Source: Massilia sp.
Lineage (GTDB): Bacteria > Pseudomonadota > Gammaproteobacteria > Burkholderiales > Burkholderiaceae_D
Assembly: GCA_003484545.1 (NCBI GenBank)
Contig: DNCF01000088.1
Span: forward strand, 3,054-27,423
Length of the DNA: 24,370 nt
Reading direction: 5' to 3'
Shown in pieces: positions 8,406-16,319 of this stretch. The first letter of the stretch is position 1; each line of letters starts with the position of its first letter. Below the pieces are notes generated by a model. The model saw only the letters and a program-made list of their open reading frames with translations. It searched no databases and was not told where the DNA came from. Both the position numbers and the translations under genes were made by a program.

Positions 8406-9026
8406 ATGGACCGGCATACGCCCCAATCGCAGGTCCACGCCAGCGCCATCGTCGACGATGGCGCCGTCCTCGGACCGGGCACCCGCGTCTGGCATTTCGC
8501 CCACGTCTGCGCCGGCGCCCGCATCGGCGCGGGGTGCTCGCTCGGCCAGAACGTCTTCGTCGGCAACGACGTGCGGATCGGCGACCGCGTCAAGATCCAG
8601 AACAACGTCTCGGTCTACGACGCCGTCACGCTCGAGGACGACGTGTTCTGCGGTCCCAGCATGGTGTTCACCAACGTCCACAATCCGCGCGCCGCGGTGG
8701 AGCGCAAGAACGAATACCGACGCACCCTGGTGCGGCGCGGCGCCACGCTCGGCGCCAACGCCACCATCGTCTGCGGCGTGACCGTCGGCGAATACGCCTT
8801 CATCGGCGCCGGCGCGGTCGTGACCCGCGACGTCCCGGCGTTCGCCCTGATGGCCGGCGTCCCCGCGCGCCATATCGGCTGGATGAGCCGCTACGGCGAA
8901 CGCCTGCCACTGCGCATCGGTGGCCACGGCGAAGCGCGCTGCCCGCACACGGACGACCTTTACCTGTTGCAGGACGGCGTCTGCATGCTGGTGCCGGGCG
9001 CCGGCAGCGGCGCCTCCCAACCCTAA
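8406..9026 (+). CDS. wbpD: UDP-GlcNAc3NA N-acetyltransferase, left-handed beta-helix (WbpD type)
   Basis: A 206-residue protein starting two bases after the wbpB stop, so translation is likely coupled. Hexapeptide repeats ([LIV]-G-x-x-x-x) run through most of it: HASAIVDDGAVLGPGTRVW, ARIGAGCSLGQNVFVGN, ATLGANATIVCGVTVGEYA, AFIGAGAVVTRDVP. They form the left-handed parallel beta-helix of the WbpD/PglD superfamily. The element MVFTNVHNPRA and the tail PARHIGWMSRYGE are typical of WbpD-like enzymes. The reaction is acetyl-CoA dependent acetylation of the 3-amino group of UDP-GlcNAc(3NH2)A. The C-terminal 40 residues end in a Cys/Gly-rich tail that could close the trimer. The strand frame is open before the ATG; upstream sequence is not family-like. 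Confidence 0.87.
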   Translation: MDRHTPQSQVHASAIVDDGAVLGPGTRVWHFAHVCAGARIGAGCSLGQNVFVGNDVRIGDRVKIQNNVSVYDAVTLEDDVFCGPSMVFTNVHNPRAAVERKNEYRRTLVRRGATLGANATIVCGVTVGEYAFIGAGAVVTRDVPAFALMAGVPARHIGWMSRYGERLPLRIGGHGEARCPHTDDLYLLQDGVCMLVPGAGSGASQP

Positions 9027-9040
9027 CCTACGGACACGAC

Positions 9041-10207
9041 ATGGAATTCATCGACCTCAAATCACAATACGAAGCTTCACGCGAACTGATCAACCATCGC
9101 ATCCAGACCGTGCTCGATCACGGCCAATACATCATGGGCCCCGAGGTCGCCGAACTGGAGGCGCGCCTGGCCCAATACACCGGAGCCCGGCATTGCATCA
9201 CCGTCGCATCCGGCACCGAAGCACTGGTGATCTCGCTCATGGCCCTTGGCATCAAACCGGGCGACGAAGTCATCACGACCCCGTTTTCCTTCATCGCCAC
9301 CGCCGAAGCCATTGTCCTGCTCGGCGCCACCCCGGTGTTCGTCGACATCGACCGGGCCAGCTGCAACCTGGCACCGAGCCTGATCGAGGAGAAGATCACG
9401 CCGCGCACCCGCGCGATCATGCCGGTGTCGCTGTTCGGCCAGCCGGCCGACATGGACGAGATCAATGCGATCGCCACGCGCCATGGACTGGCCGTGATCG
9501 AGGACGCCGCCCAGAGCTTCGGCGCCAGCTACCGCGGCAAGAAAAGCTGCAATTTGTCGACCATCGGCTGCACCAGCTTCTTCCCCAGCAAGCCGCTGGG
9601 CTGCTATGGCGATGGGGGCGCGATCTTCACCAGCGACGACCAGCTCGCCGGCGCCATGCGCGAGATCCGCGTCCACGGCCAGTCACGCCGTTACGTCCAT
9701 ACCCGGATCGGCGTCGGCGGCCGCATGGACACGCTGCAATGCGCCATCGTGCTGGCCAAGCTGGACCGTTTCGAATGGGAGCTGGAGCAGCGCACCAAAG
9801 TGGCTGCGCGCTACGACGCGATGCTGTCGGGACGCATTGGACTGGTCGGGCGCATGCCTGAGCGTACCAGCGTGTACGCCCAGTACACCGCCGTCGTCGA
9901 GGAGCGCGAGCGGATCCAGGCTGCACTGCATGCGGCCGGCGTTCCCACCGCCGTGCACTACCCGGTGCCGATCCATATGCAGCCGGCCTATGCCCACCTG
10001 TCCTCGGCCGACGCATGTCCCGTCGCGCGCGAGATGGCGGCCAAGGTGCTCAGCCTGCCCATGGGGCCCTACCTGTCGGCCGAATCGGCCCACACCGTTG
10101 CCGCAACGCTGCTGAGTGCGGCCGGGGTGGCGCTGCCGGGCGCCGACGGCGCTGCCGACGAGGCGGAGCAGCCGCGCAATACCAGGGCGGCGCCGGTATT
10201 GCCGTAA
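9041..10207 (+). CDS. wbpE: PLP-dependent 3-aminotransferase, DegT/DnrJ/EryC1 family (WbpE type)
   Basis: A 388-residue protein. The N-terminus MEFIDLKSQYEASR and the motif TPFSFIATAEAIVLLGATPVFVDID are typical of sugar aminotransferases. The PLP aspartate/glutamine pair is in VIEDAAQSFGA, and the Schiff-base lysine is Lys184 in FFPSKPLGCYGDGGA. The enzyme transfers an amino group from glutamate to the 3-keto sugar made by WbpB, yielding UDP-GlcNAc(3NH2)A and the 2-oxoglutarate that WbpB consumes. The C-terminal 25 residues are a low-complexity Ala/Glu tail probably not part of the fold. A perfect hairpin follows the stop codon. Confidence 0.88.
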   Translation: MEFIDLKSQYEASRELINHRIQTVLDHGQYIMGPEVAELEARLAQYTGARHCITVASGTEALVISLMALGIKPGDEVITTPFSFIATAEAIVLLGATPVFVDIDRASCNLAPSLIEEKITPRTRAIMPVSLFGQPADMDEINAIATRHGLAVIEDAAQSFGASYRGKKSCNLSTIGCTSFFPSKPLGCYGDGGAIFTSDDQLAGAMREIRVHGQSRRYVHTRIGVGGRMDTLQCAIVLAKLDRFEWELEQRTKVAARYDAMLSGRIGLVGRMPERTSVYAQYTAVVEERERIQAALHAAGVPTAVHYPVPIHMQPAYAHLSSADACPVAREMAAKVLSLPMGPYLSAESAHTVAATLLSAAGVALPGADGAADEAEQPRNTRAAPVLP

Positions 10208-10208
10208 C

Positions 10209-10230
10209 CCTGGCGTATTCGATCGCCAGG
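10209..10230. terminator. Perfect hairpin right after wbpE
   Basis: CCTGGCG (10209-10215) pairs with CGCCAGG (10224-10230) across an 8-base loop, starting one base after the wbpE stop codon. There is no T-run, and the next gene begins 63 bases later on the same strand, so it is more likely an attenuator or 3'-end protecting structure than a full terminator. Confidence 0.4.
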
Positions 10231-10292
10231 CTCGCCCGTTGCCGATGGCAGCGGGCCGGAAACGTTTATTGGTTTCTTATCAGAAGGACACC

Positions 10293-11423
10293 ATGTGCAG
10301 GATCGCTCATCTTACGTCTGCCCACCCGCGCAACGATCCGAGGATCTTCATCAAGCAGTGCCGCACGCTGGCGGCAAACGGGTATGACGTGACATTGGTG
10401 GTGGCGGACGGAAAAGGCGATGCCCACATGGATGGGGTTGCGATCGCCGACGTCGGCCGCCTGCCCGGCCGGCTGCAGCGGATACTCAAGACCACCCGGA
10501 AGGTATTCGACAGGGCCCTCGCCTTGAATGCGGATATCTACCATTTCCACGATCCTGAATTGATTCCCGCCGGGCTCAAACTCAAACGCCGGGGCAAGAC
10601 GGTCATCTTCGACTCGCACGAGGATGTGTCTCGCCAGCTCCAGGGCAAACCTTATCTGGGCCCGGTGTCGCGGCGGGTATTGCCTGCGCTGTTCTCCGCC
10701 TACGAACGGTTCGCCTGCTCGCGCTTCGACGGCATCGTCACGGCCACGCCTTTCATTCGCGACGCGTTCCTGAAAATTAATCCGGTCACGGTGGACATCA
10801 ACAATTTTCCCATCATTGACGAGCTCGCCGACGCCGACTCGTGGAGCACGAAGCGCAAGGAGGTTTGCTACGTCGGAGCGATCAGTGGCATCCGCGGCAT
10901 TCGTCAGCTGGTGGAGGCCGGCACCCTGCTGCGGTCGGGCGCACGCCTGAATCTGGCCGGGCGCTTCTTCGACCCGGCGGCCGAAGCGGAAGTCAGGGCA
11001 CATCCCGGCTGGCAGCATGTCAGTGACCTGGGATTCCTCGATCGCGCCGGGATACGCGACGTCATGTCGCGCTCGCTGGCCGGGATGGTCACCCTGCTCC
11101 CCTTGCCGAACCATATTGACTCCCTGCCGACCAAGATGTTCGAGTACATGTCATCGGGCATCCCCGTGATCGCCTCGAACTTCCCGCTGTGGCGGGACAT
11201 CATCGAAGGGAACCGATGCGGCATCTGCGTCGACCCGCTCGATCCGCACGCCATCGCCGCCGCGATCGACCATCTGGTCACTCACCCGGACATCGCAAGA
11301 TCGATGGGCGAACGCGGCCGCCAAGCCGTACTCGAGAAATACAACTGGGGCATCGAGGCCGCCAGATTGACCGATTTCTATGGAGCTCGCACACATGTTA
11401 AACAAGCTATCGCAACTTTTTGA
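10293..11423 (+). CDS. Glycosyltransferase, GT4-like (GT-B fold)
   Basis: A 376-residue protein with AGAAGGA (10282-10288) ahead of the ATG. The N-terminal half starts with MCRIAHLTSAHPRNDPRIFIKQ, a pattern of GT4-type enzymes, followed by DIYHFHDPELIPAGL, where the acceptor-domain strand ends. The C-terminal donor domain carries EVCYVGAISGIRGIRQL and the nucleotide-sugar signature around Glu284 (TKMFEYMSSGIPVIAS, then NRCGICVDPLDP). No membrane span is evident; it should act at the cytoplasmic face on undecaprenyl-linked sugar. Its donor is not readable from sequence; UDP-GlcNAc3NAcA is a reasonable guess because it follows the pathway genes. It overlaps the next gene by 29 bases. Confidence 0.87.
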   Translation: MCRIAHLTSAHPRNDPRIFIKQCRTLAANGYDVTLVVADGKGDAHMDGVAIADVGRLPGRLQRILKTTRKVFDRALALNADIYHFHDPELIPAGLKLKRRGKTVIFDSHEDVSRQLQGKPYLGPVSRRVLPALFSAYERFACSRFDGIVTATPFIRDAFLKINPVTVDINNFPIIDELADADSWSTKRKEVCYVGAISGIRGIRQLVEAGTLLRSGARLNLAGRFFDPAAEAEVRAHPGWQHVSDLGFLDRAGIRDVMSRSLAGMVTLLPLPNHIDSLPTKMFEYMSSGIPVIASNFPLWRDIIEGNRCGICVDPLDPHAIAAAIDHLVTHPDIARSMGERGRQAVLEKYNWGIEAARLTDFYGARTHVKQAIATF

Positions 11424-12090
11424 CCAGGTCACCACCATTGCCAGGCTACCTGTGGTGCGGCTGCAATTCCGTTCAGACCTGAATCCGGAAAACGTCGAGA
11501 AAAGCTACAAGTACTATACGAAACCACATCCCAAATACAAAATCTTTCCACACAAGTCGGTAGGCGCCGCGCTGGTCGATTTAACCAAGTTCCGCGATCG
11601 CGAGGAGTATTTGCAGCACATCAAGGGACGTAATTCGGCGGACCGCCATGCCCGGAAAGCCAAAGGCAAGGGTTACACGGTCGTGGAAATCGACAGGAAT
11701 GATTTTGTCGACGATATCTACGAAATCAACAATTCGCTCGACGTTCGCCAGGGACGGCCGATGGATCAGTCGTATCGCGAAAAAAAGACGAGCTACCAAT
11801 CCGAAGTCAACTTCAAGTACTACGGCGTACTCAATTCCGCGGGCAAACTGATGGCCTACGGTGAACTTGGGTTCTATGGCAATTTCGCTTCCTTCACCCG
11901 GGTGATCGGCGTCCGCAACAACGATGGCGTGATGCATCTGATGGTGACCGAAATAATCTGCCAGCTGATCGAGGGTCGTAATTATCAATACCTGATGTAC
12001 GACACGTATTTCGGCGCAAGTCCCGGCCTGAAGACATTCAAGAAGATGCTCGGTTTTCAACCTTATCGCGCGAAGTATTCCCTACAATGA
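11395..12090 (+). CDS. GNAT/FemAB-like protein of unknown function
   Basis: A 231-residue protein from this ATG, which has GGAG (11382-11385) nine bases upstream; an in-frame ATG at 11380 lacks a Shine-Dalgarno. The start lies inside the upstream glycosyltransferase gene (29-base overlap). No signal peptide or membrane span. The C-terminal half resembles a GNAT core: beta strands KYYGVLNSAGKLMAYGELGF, then ASFTRVIGVRNNDGVMHLMV, then a helix with ICQLIEGRNYQYLMYD and an ending LKTFKKMLGFQPYRAK that fits the GNAT 'GF' motif. The N-terminal half is rich in Lys and Arg (HARKAKGKGY). An acyl- or aminoacyl-transfer role on the sugar or carrier is inference only. AT-richer than its neighbours. It ends in an ATGA overlap with the deacetylase-like gene, implying joint function. 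Confidence 0.7.
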   Translation: MLNKLSQLFDQVTTIARLPVVRLQFRSDLNPENVEKSYKYYTKPHPKYKIFPHKSVGAALVDLTKFRDREEYLQHIKGRNSADRHARKAKGKGYTVVEIDRNDFVDDIYEINNSLDVRQGRPMDQSYREKKTSYQSEVNFKYYGVLNSAGKLMAYGELGFYGNFASFTRVIGVRNNDGVMHLMVTEIICQLIEGRNYQYLMYDTYFGASPGLKTFKKMLGFQPYRAKYSLQ

Positions 12091-12866
12091 CTAGCGTACT
12101 CGGCCGCCTGTATTGCGATTACCTGATGCCCTCCCAATTGGCCTCGTACGAGGACGTGGTGCGCACAGCGCACGAGGCCGGGTACACGCAGACTTCCGTA
12201 CGCGGCTTCTTCGACCTCGTGCGCGAGGGACGGCCGCTGCCCGACAAGGTCCTGGTGCATCGCCATGACATCGATACCGACCTGCGCACCACACGCAAGA
12301 TGTTCGAGATCGAGAAAAAGCACGGAATCAGGTCCAGCTTTTATTTCAGGCTATCCACCCTCGACATCAAGCTGATGCGCGAAATAGAAACGTATGGAAG
12401 CGAAGCCAGCTACCACTACGAAGAGCTGGCGACCTACGCCAAGAAGAACCGGATCAAATGCCCGACGGCGCTGCGCGCTCGAATGCCTGAAATCCGCTCA
12501 CATTTCACCGCCAATTTCTTGCGCATCGAGCAGGCGCTCGGCAGGAAAATGCGCACAGTGGCGAGTCATGGAGACTTTGTCAACCGGCGCCTGAAGGTGA
12601 ATAACACCGAGATTCTCGAGGATCCGCAGTTGCGCCAGGATTGCGGAATAGCGTGCGAAGCCTATGATCGCGCGCTGCTCGATCATATCGACATCTACAT
12701 CGCCGATCGCCCGGCGCCGCAGTATTACTACCCAAGCTCGCCATTCGATGCAATACGCGGTCATCGCAGGATTTGTTTAGTGACCCATCCGCGGCAAGTC
12801 GAAACAAACTGGAAAGAAAATACCAAAGACAACTTATTCCGTTTTTATGAAGGCTTGGTCTGGTAA
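12087..12866 (+). CDS. Polysaccharide-deacetylase-like protein (NodB/CE4-like fold)
   Basis: A 259-residue protein whose ATG overlaps the preceding stop (ATGA at 12087-12090). It lacks a signal peptide and so should be cytoplasmic. VLVHRHDIDTD (around residues 55-65) matches the catalytic His-Asp motif 1 of CE4/NodB enzymes. IRSSFYFRLST fits the TFF-like strand. SEASYHYEELATYAK holds the His/Glu expected for metal binding, and VASHGDFVNRR fits a later motif. Such proteins occur in O-antigen and capsule clusters, where some are annotated WbmS-like. Known CE4 enzymes remove N- or O-acetyl groups with a divalent metal. Here the cytoplasmic location would point to a nucleotide sugar or lipid-linked intermediate (inference). 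Lower GC than the flanking wbp genes. Confidence 0.75.
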   Translation: MTSVLGRLYCDYLMPSQLASYEDVVRTAHEAGYTQTSVRGFFDLVREGRPLPDKVLVHRHDIDTDLRTTRKMFEIEKKHGIRSSFYFRLSTLDIKLMREIETYGSEASYHYEELATYAKKNRIKCPTALRARMPEIRSHFTANFLRIEQALGRKMRTVASHGDFVNRRLKVNNTEILEDPQLRQDCGIACEAYDRALLDHIDIYIADRPAPQYYYPSSPFDAIRGHRRICLVTHPRQVETNWKENTKDNLFRFYEGLVW

Positions 12867-12911
12867 CGCGATGCGTTTGCCTGCCCCGAGCTCGAAGCGG
12901 CCGAAAAATCC

Positions 12912-14207
12912 ATGAATCCGAACAAAACTTTTACCTTGCCAGGCAGCTGTTCCCGGTTCACCGCCACCCCGACCGTTTTCGCTTTTCCTCCCGCGCGCGG
13001 GGGACACGCTGTCGCCACCCATCGGCATGCCTGCTCACAAGCGCCCGATGCGTTCCTTTTTTCGCACACGAAACGAAGAGCACGGCTCGCCCTGGGGATC
13101 GTATGTGCCGGTCTCAGCCTCCTGCTGGCAGCCTGCTCCGACACCAAGCATCTGTATGTGGCAACAACAGGTTCGGACGCGAACGCTGGAACGCAAGCGG
13201 AACCATTCCTGACAATCGCGCACGCGGATTCGCGCGCGCGTCCAGGCTACACGATTCATGTCGCCCCAGGTACCTACAAGGTCGCGGCGCCATCGAAACG
13301 TAGCGCCGGCATCCTTACCAGCAAGAACGGCACGCCGACCGAACGCATCAAGTTCGTATCGGATACCAAATGGGGCGCCAAGATCGTGTTCTCCGGCACC
13401 GGCATCGCGTGGCACTCGAAAGGGGCCTACGTCGACATCGAAGGTTTCGACATCACCGGCACCGGGCGCATCGGCATTCTCGCCGAGGGCGGCAACGAGA
13501 AGATCACCAACAACTTTGTCCATGACCTGCAGGTCAGCGGCGGCTGCAATGGCGGTGGCGGCGCTGCCATCGATGTCTGGGGCCCGGGAGGCGGCGCCGT
13601 CATCGACTCCAATGTCGTCAGAAACATCGGCGTCCAATGGCTTGCTGCGCGCAGCTGCAATACCGTGCAGGGAATTTATGTCGCCAACCGGAACAACAGG
13701 GTGTCGAATAACGTCATTTCGGGCGTGGCTTCGGTCGGCATCAACAGTTGGCACGGCGCGACGGATTCCACGATCGTCAACAACACCATTTTCAACTCGA
13801 AAATGGGCATCGTGATCGGACACGGCGACAGCGGCGCGACAGGGGCCGGCACCCGCAACAACTACGTTGCCAACAATATTGTGTACCGCAATGGCCACGG
13901 CATTACCGAAATGGGCAAGGTGGGCGGCAACAACCGTTATGCCGACAATCTGGTGCACTCCAACGACATCGATTGGCGCGTAAAAGGAGCTGTGAGCGGC
14001 ACGATCTCCGCCGATCCACTCTTTGTCGATTACCAGGGCAACGGCACCGGCGATTATCGCCTCCAGCGCGCGTCGCCGGCCAACGGCAAAGGCGCCAGTG
14101 CACATCTGTTCCTGCCGCTACCCCCAGGATCGCCCGATGACGGACCGACGAACCGAAGCAGGTCCGACAGCGAAGAAAGTCCGCGTCTTGCCCCTGACAA
14201 GAATTGA
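12912..14207 (+). CDS. Predicted beta-helix lipoprotein (DUF1565-like), N-terminus doubtful
   Basis: A 431-residue reading frame from the only in-frame ATG, which has no clear Shine-Dalgarno. A lipoprotein signal is present but starts late: KRRARLALGIVCAGLSLLLA with lipobox Cys75, leaving more than 50 odd residues in front. After it comes LYVATTGSDANAGTQAEPFLTI, the usual opening of DUF1565/parallel beta-helix proteins. Repeated N-x-I/V coils follow (SNVVRNIG, NNRVSNNVISG, NNTIFNSKMG, NNIVYRNG). Two cysteines, in SGGCNGGGG and SCNTVQG, may form a disulfide. About three quarters of the residues match the gene at 23586 by eye. The C-terminal 30 residues are hydrophilic and unlike the repeats. 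Likely periplasmic or outer-membrane, acting on polysaccharide (lyase, epimerase or binding); the function is not known. Confidence 0.78.
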   Translation: MNPNKTFTLPGSCSRFTATPTVFAFPPARGGHAVATHRHACSQAPDAFLFSHTKRRARLALGIVCAGLSLLLAACSDTKHLYVATTGSDANAGTQAEPFLTIAHADSRARPGYTIHVAPGTYKVAAPSKRSAGILTSKNGTPTERIKFVSDTKWGAKIVFSGTGIAWHSKGAYVDIEGFDITGTGRIGILAEGGNEKITNNFVHDLQVSGGCNGGGGAAIDVWGPGGGAVIDSNVVRNIGVQWLAARSCNTVQGIYVANRNNRVSNNVISGVASVGINSWHGATDSTIVNNTIFNSKMGIVIGHGDSGATGAGTRNNYVANNIVYRNGHGITEMGKVGGNNRYADNLVHSNDIDWRVKGAVSGTISADPLFVDYQGNGTGDYRLQRASPANGKGASAHLFLPLPPGSPDDGPTNRSRSDSEESPRLAPDKN

Positions 14208-14256
14208 GTTCGGACCGCTGGGCAATTCGAATGAACCTCATGCCATTCCTGAGAGC

Positions 14257-14364
14257 ACCTAACAAACCTGTCAGGGCAAGGGATGCGGCCACCCGACGCA
14301 GCGCCGAAGACAGTACGACGGTATGGCGAGGCGCTGCAACGCAGCCATGGCGGTTTTGTTAGGC
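14257..14364. repeat. Nested inverted repeat with attC-like ends
   Basis: Outer arms: CCTAACAAACC (14258-14268) and GGTTTTGTTAGG (14352-14363), matching with one extra T. Inner perfect arms: GCAGCGCC (14298-14305) and GGCGCTGC (14330-14337). The ends read ACCTAAC and GTTAGGC, fitting the RYYYAAC and GTTRRRY core sites of integron attC elements. Paired spacers and the lack of a second site or cassette weaken that reading. It lies wholly between the beta-helix gene and the second glycosyltransferase. Confidence 0.4.
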
Positions 14365-14400
14365 CCACTGAATCTTTGTCCGACGCCTGGAGCCCATTGA

Positions 14401-15630
14401 ATGAATATCGTCCTGATCAATCATTATGCCGGCTCGCCCCGGCACGGCATGGCCTACCGCCCCTATTACCTGGCGCGCGAATGGGTTGGTGCGGGACATC
14501 GCGTCCACATCCTTGCCGCGGACCGCTCGCACATCCGTGCCCGCCAGCCCGAACTGGCAAGCGCGGCGCGCCTTGACGAAGACATCGACGGCATCGGGTA
14601 CAGTTGGTACCGCACGCCGGCCTATCGCGGCAATGGCATCGGGCGCGTCAGGAACATGGCCGCCTTTGTCGCCACCTTGTATCGAGACAGCAAGCGGATT
14701 GCGCAGGCATACAATCCGGACGTCGTCATCGCCTCGAGCACCTATCCAATGGACATTTGGCCGGCGCACCGCATTGCCAGGCTGGCCAAGTCCAAATTGC
14801 TCTTCGAAGTGCACGATCTGTGGCCCTTGTCGCCGATGGAACTGGGTGGCATGTCGAAGTGGCATCCCTTCATCATGCTGGTGCAGCAGGCCGAGGATTA
14901 CGCTTACCGCCATGCCGACCGCGTGGTCTCGATGCTTCCGAAGGTACGCGAATACATGATGTCGCGCGGACTGGCGCCGGAAAAGTTGCACTTCGTCCCG
15001 AACGGGATCGATCCGGGCGAGTGGCTGGCGGACAGTCCGGAGCTGCCGGACGAGGTTGGCCAGCTTCTCGGCAGGCTCCGTGCGCAGGGAAACGCCATCC
15101 TCGGCTATGCCGGCACCCATGGCGTGTCGAACGCGCTCGACAATATGCTGGACGCAGCCAAATTGATGCAAGGCGAAAAGGTCGCGTTCGTGCTGGTAGG
15201 CGGCGGACCGAGCAAGGATAGCCTGCAGCAGCGCGCATCACGCGAAAAGCTGGACAACATCCATTTCCTCGACCCGGTCAAGAAGAGCCAGATTCCGGCC
15301 TTGTTGAAGTGCTTCGACATCGCCTACATCGGTTGGCATCGACATCCGCTGTACCGTTTCGGCATCGCGCCGAACAAGCTGATGGATTACATGATGGCAG
15401 CCCGCCCTGTCCTGCATGCGGTCGCGGCCGGGAACGACCCGGTTCGGGAGGCCGGCTGCGGCCTGACCGTCGAGCCCGACGACCCGCAAGCGGTAGTCGA
15501 GGGCATCCGGGCCCTGCTGGCCCTGACTGCCGACGAGCGTCGTGCAATGGGAGAAAGAGGCAAGGCTTTCGTACTCGAGAACCTCACCTACCCGGTGCTG
15601 GGTCAACGGTTTCTTGCCGCGTGCGCCTGA
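14401..15630 (+). CDS. Glycosyltransferase family 4 (WbuB-like)
   Basis: A 409-residue protein with CTGGAG (14387-14392) ahead of the ATG. The N-terminus MNIVLINHYAGSPRHGMAYR and the segments AREWVGAGHRVHILAAD and LLFEVHDLWPLSPMELG are typical of WbuB-type GT4 enzymes found in O-antigen clusters. The donor domain includes FVPNGIDPGEW, ILGYAGTHGVSNALDNML and the nucleotide-binding region PNKLMDYMMAARPVLHAV. There Asp329 replaces the more common Glu of EX7E enzymes, as in several WbuB relatives. It should add a HexNAc (WbuB relatives add FucNAc or QuiNAc), which would match the sugar made by the WbpM pathway; that is inference. Ends 125 bases before the initiating transferase. Confidence 0.88.
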   Translation: MNIVLINHYAGSPRHGMAYRPYYLAREWVGAGHRVHILAADRSHIRARQPELASAARLDEDIDGIGYSWYRTPAYRGNGIGRVRNMAAFVATLYRDSKRIAQAYNPDVVIASSTYPMDIWPAHRIARLAKSKLLFEVHDLWPLSPMELGGMSKWHPFIMLVQQAEDYAYRHADRVVSMLPKVREYMMSRGLAPEKLHFVPNGIDPGEWLADSPELPDEVGQLLGRLRAQGNAILGYAGTHGVSNALDNMLDAAKLMQGEKVAFVLVGGGPSKDSLQQRASREKLDNIHFLDPVKKSQIPALLKCFDIAYIGWHRHPLYRFGIAPNKLMDYMMAARPVLHAVAAGNDPVREAGCGLTVEPDDPQAVVEGIRALLALTADERRAMGERGKAFVLENLTYPVLGQRFLAACA

Positions 15631-15662
15631 CGACCACGCCGGCCTCGGCACGCAATCGGCAC

Positions 15663-15672
15663 GGTGCGCACC
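15663..15672. repeat. Perfect 10-bp palindrome GGTGCGCACC
   Basis: Self-complementary without a loop, in the 125-base gap between the second glycosyltransferase and the sugar transferase. Could be a protein site; it has no further support. Confidence 0.25.
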
Positions 15673-15755
15673 ACTCTGTTAGGAACTGCCTGCCGGGCAT
15701 GCATCGCGATCGGAGCCGCACTATTTCGAAAAACCAGGCATCAAAAGGCTGAAGA

Positions 15756-16319
15756 ATGATGAAACGCGTTTTCGACTTATTGTTGGGACTGGCGGCTTCG
15801 GTCGTCTTCATTGTTCCATTGCTGATCTTCGCATTGCTGGTAAAGCTGACCTCCAAGGGACCGGCCCTGTACTGGTCGCACCGGGTCGGCCGGAATAACG
15901 TGCTTTTCTCGATGCCGAAGCTGCGCACCATGCGCGTGGGAACGCAGGTCGTGGCGACCCATCTCCTGCAAAATCCCAATCAATACCTGACACCGATTGG
16001 CGGCTTCCTGCGCAAGTCGAGCCTGGACGAACTGCCGCAGCTGTGGTGCATCCTGCGCGGGGACATGAGCGTCGTCGGGCCGCGACCGGCGCTGTTCAAC
16101 CAGGAGAACCTGATCGAGATGCGCACCGAAAAGGGAGTCCACGTGATTCGTCCGGGCTTGACCGGCTGGGCACAAGTCAATGGCCGCGACGAGTTGCCTA
16201 TACCGGAAAAAGTGGCGCTGGATGTCTACTATCTGCGTCGCCAGTCGCTCATCTTCGACATCAAAATCATTCTCCTCACCTTCATCAAGGTTCTGCGCCG
16301 CGACGGTATTACCCACTGA
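15756..16319 (+). CDS. Initiating sugar-phosphate transferase (PglC/WcaJ C-domain type)
   Basis: A 187-residue short monotopic phosphoglycosyl transferase with GCTGAAG just before tandem ATGs (15756 and 15759). Residues 1-32 contain the re-entrant membrane helix (FDLLLGLAASVVFIVPLLIF). Next comes KGPALYWSHRVGRNN, then the KLRTM element (residues about 53-57). The catalytic Asp91-Glu92 dyad lies in SSLDELPQLW, followed by GDMSVVGPRPAL and RPGLTGWAQVNGRDEL. The enzyme transfers a sugar 1-phosphate from a UDP-sugar to undecaprenyl phosphate, starting the repeat unit. The short form without the WcaJ N-terminal region often uses diacetamido or QuiNAc/FucNAc-type UDP sugars, which fits the WbpM upstream. 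Last gene of the plus-strand operon. Confidence 0.9.
   Translation: MMKRVFDLLLGLAASVVFIVPLLIFALLVKLTSKGPALYWSHRVGRNNVLFSMPKLRTMRVGTQVVATHLLQNPNQYLTPIGGFLRKSSLDELPQLWCILRGDMSVVGPRPALFNQENLIEMRTEKGVHVIRPGLTGWAQVNGRDELPIPEKVALDVYYLRRQSLIFDIKIILLTFIKVLRRDGITH

Noticed and set aside
13035..14105. A 356-codon minus-strand open frame, with a similar one at 23550-24272
   Set aside because: Both mirror the beta-helix genes; their resemblance to each other only reflects the paralogy of the real genes.
14257..15685. The second glycosyltransferase as an integron cassette between two attC sites
   Set aside because: After the gene only a partial GTTAGGA occurs at 15679, without the partner RYYYAAC, and there is no integrase.
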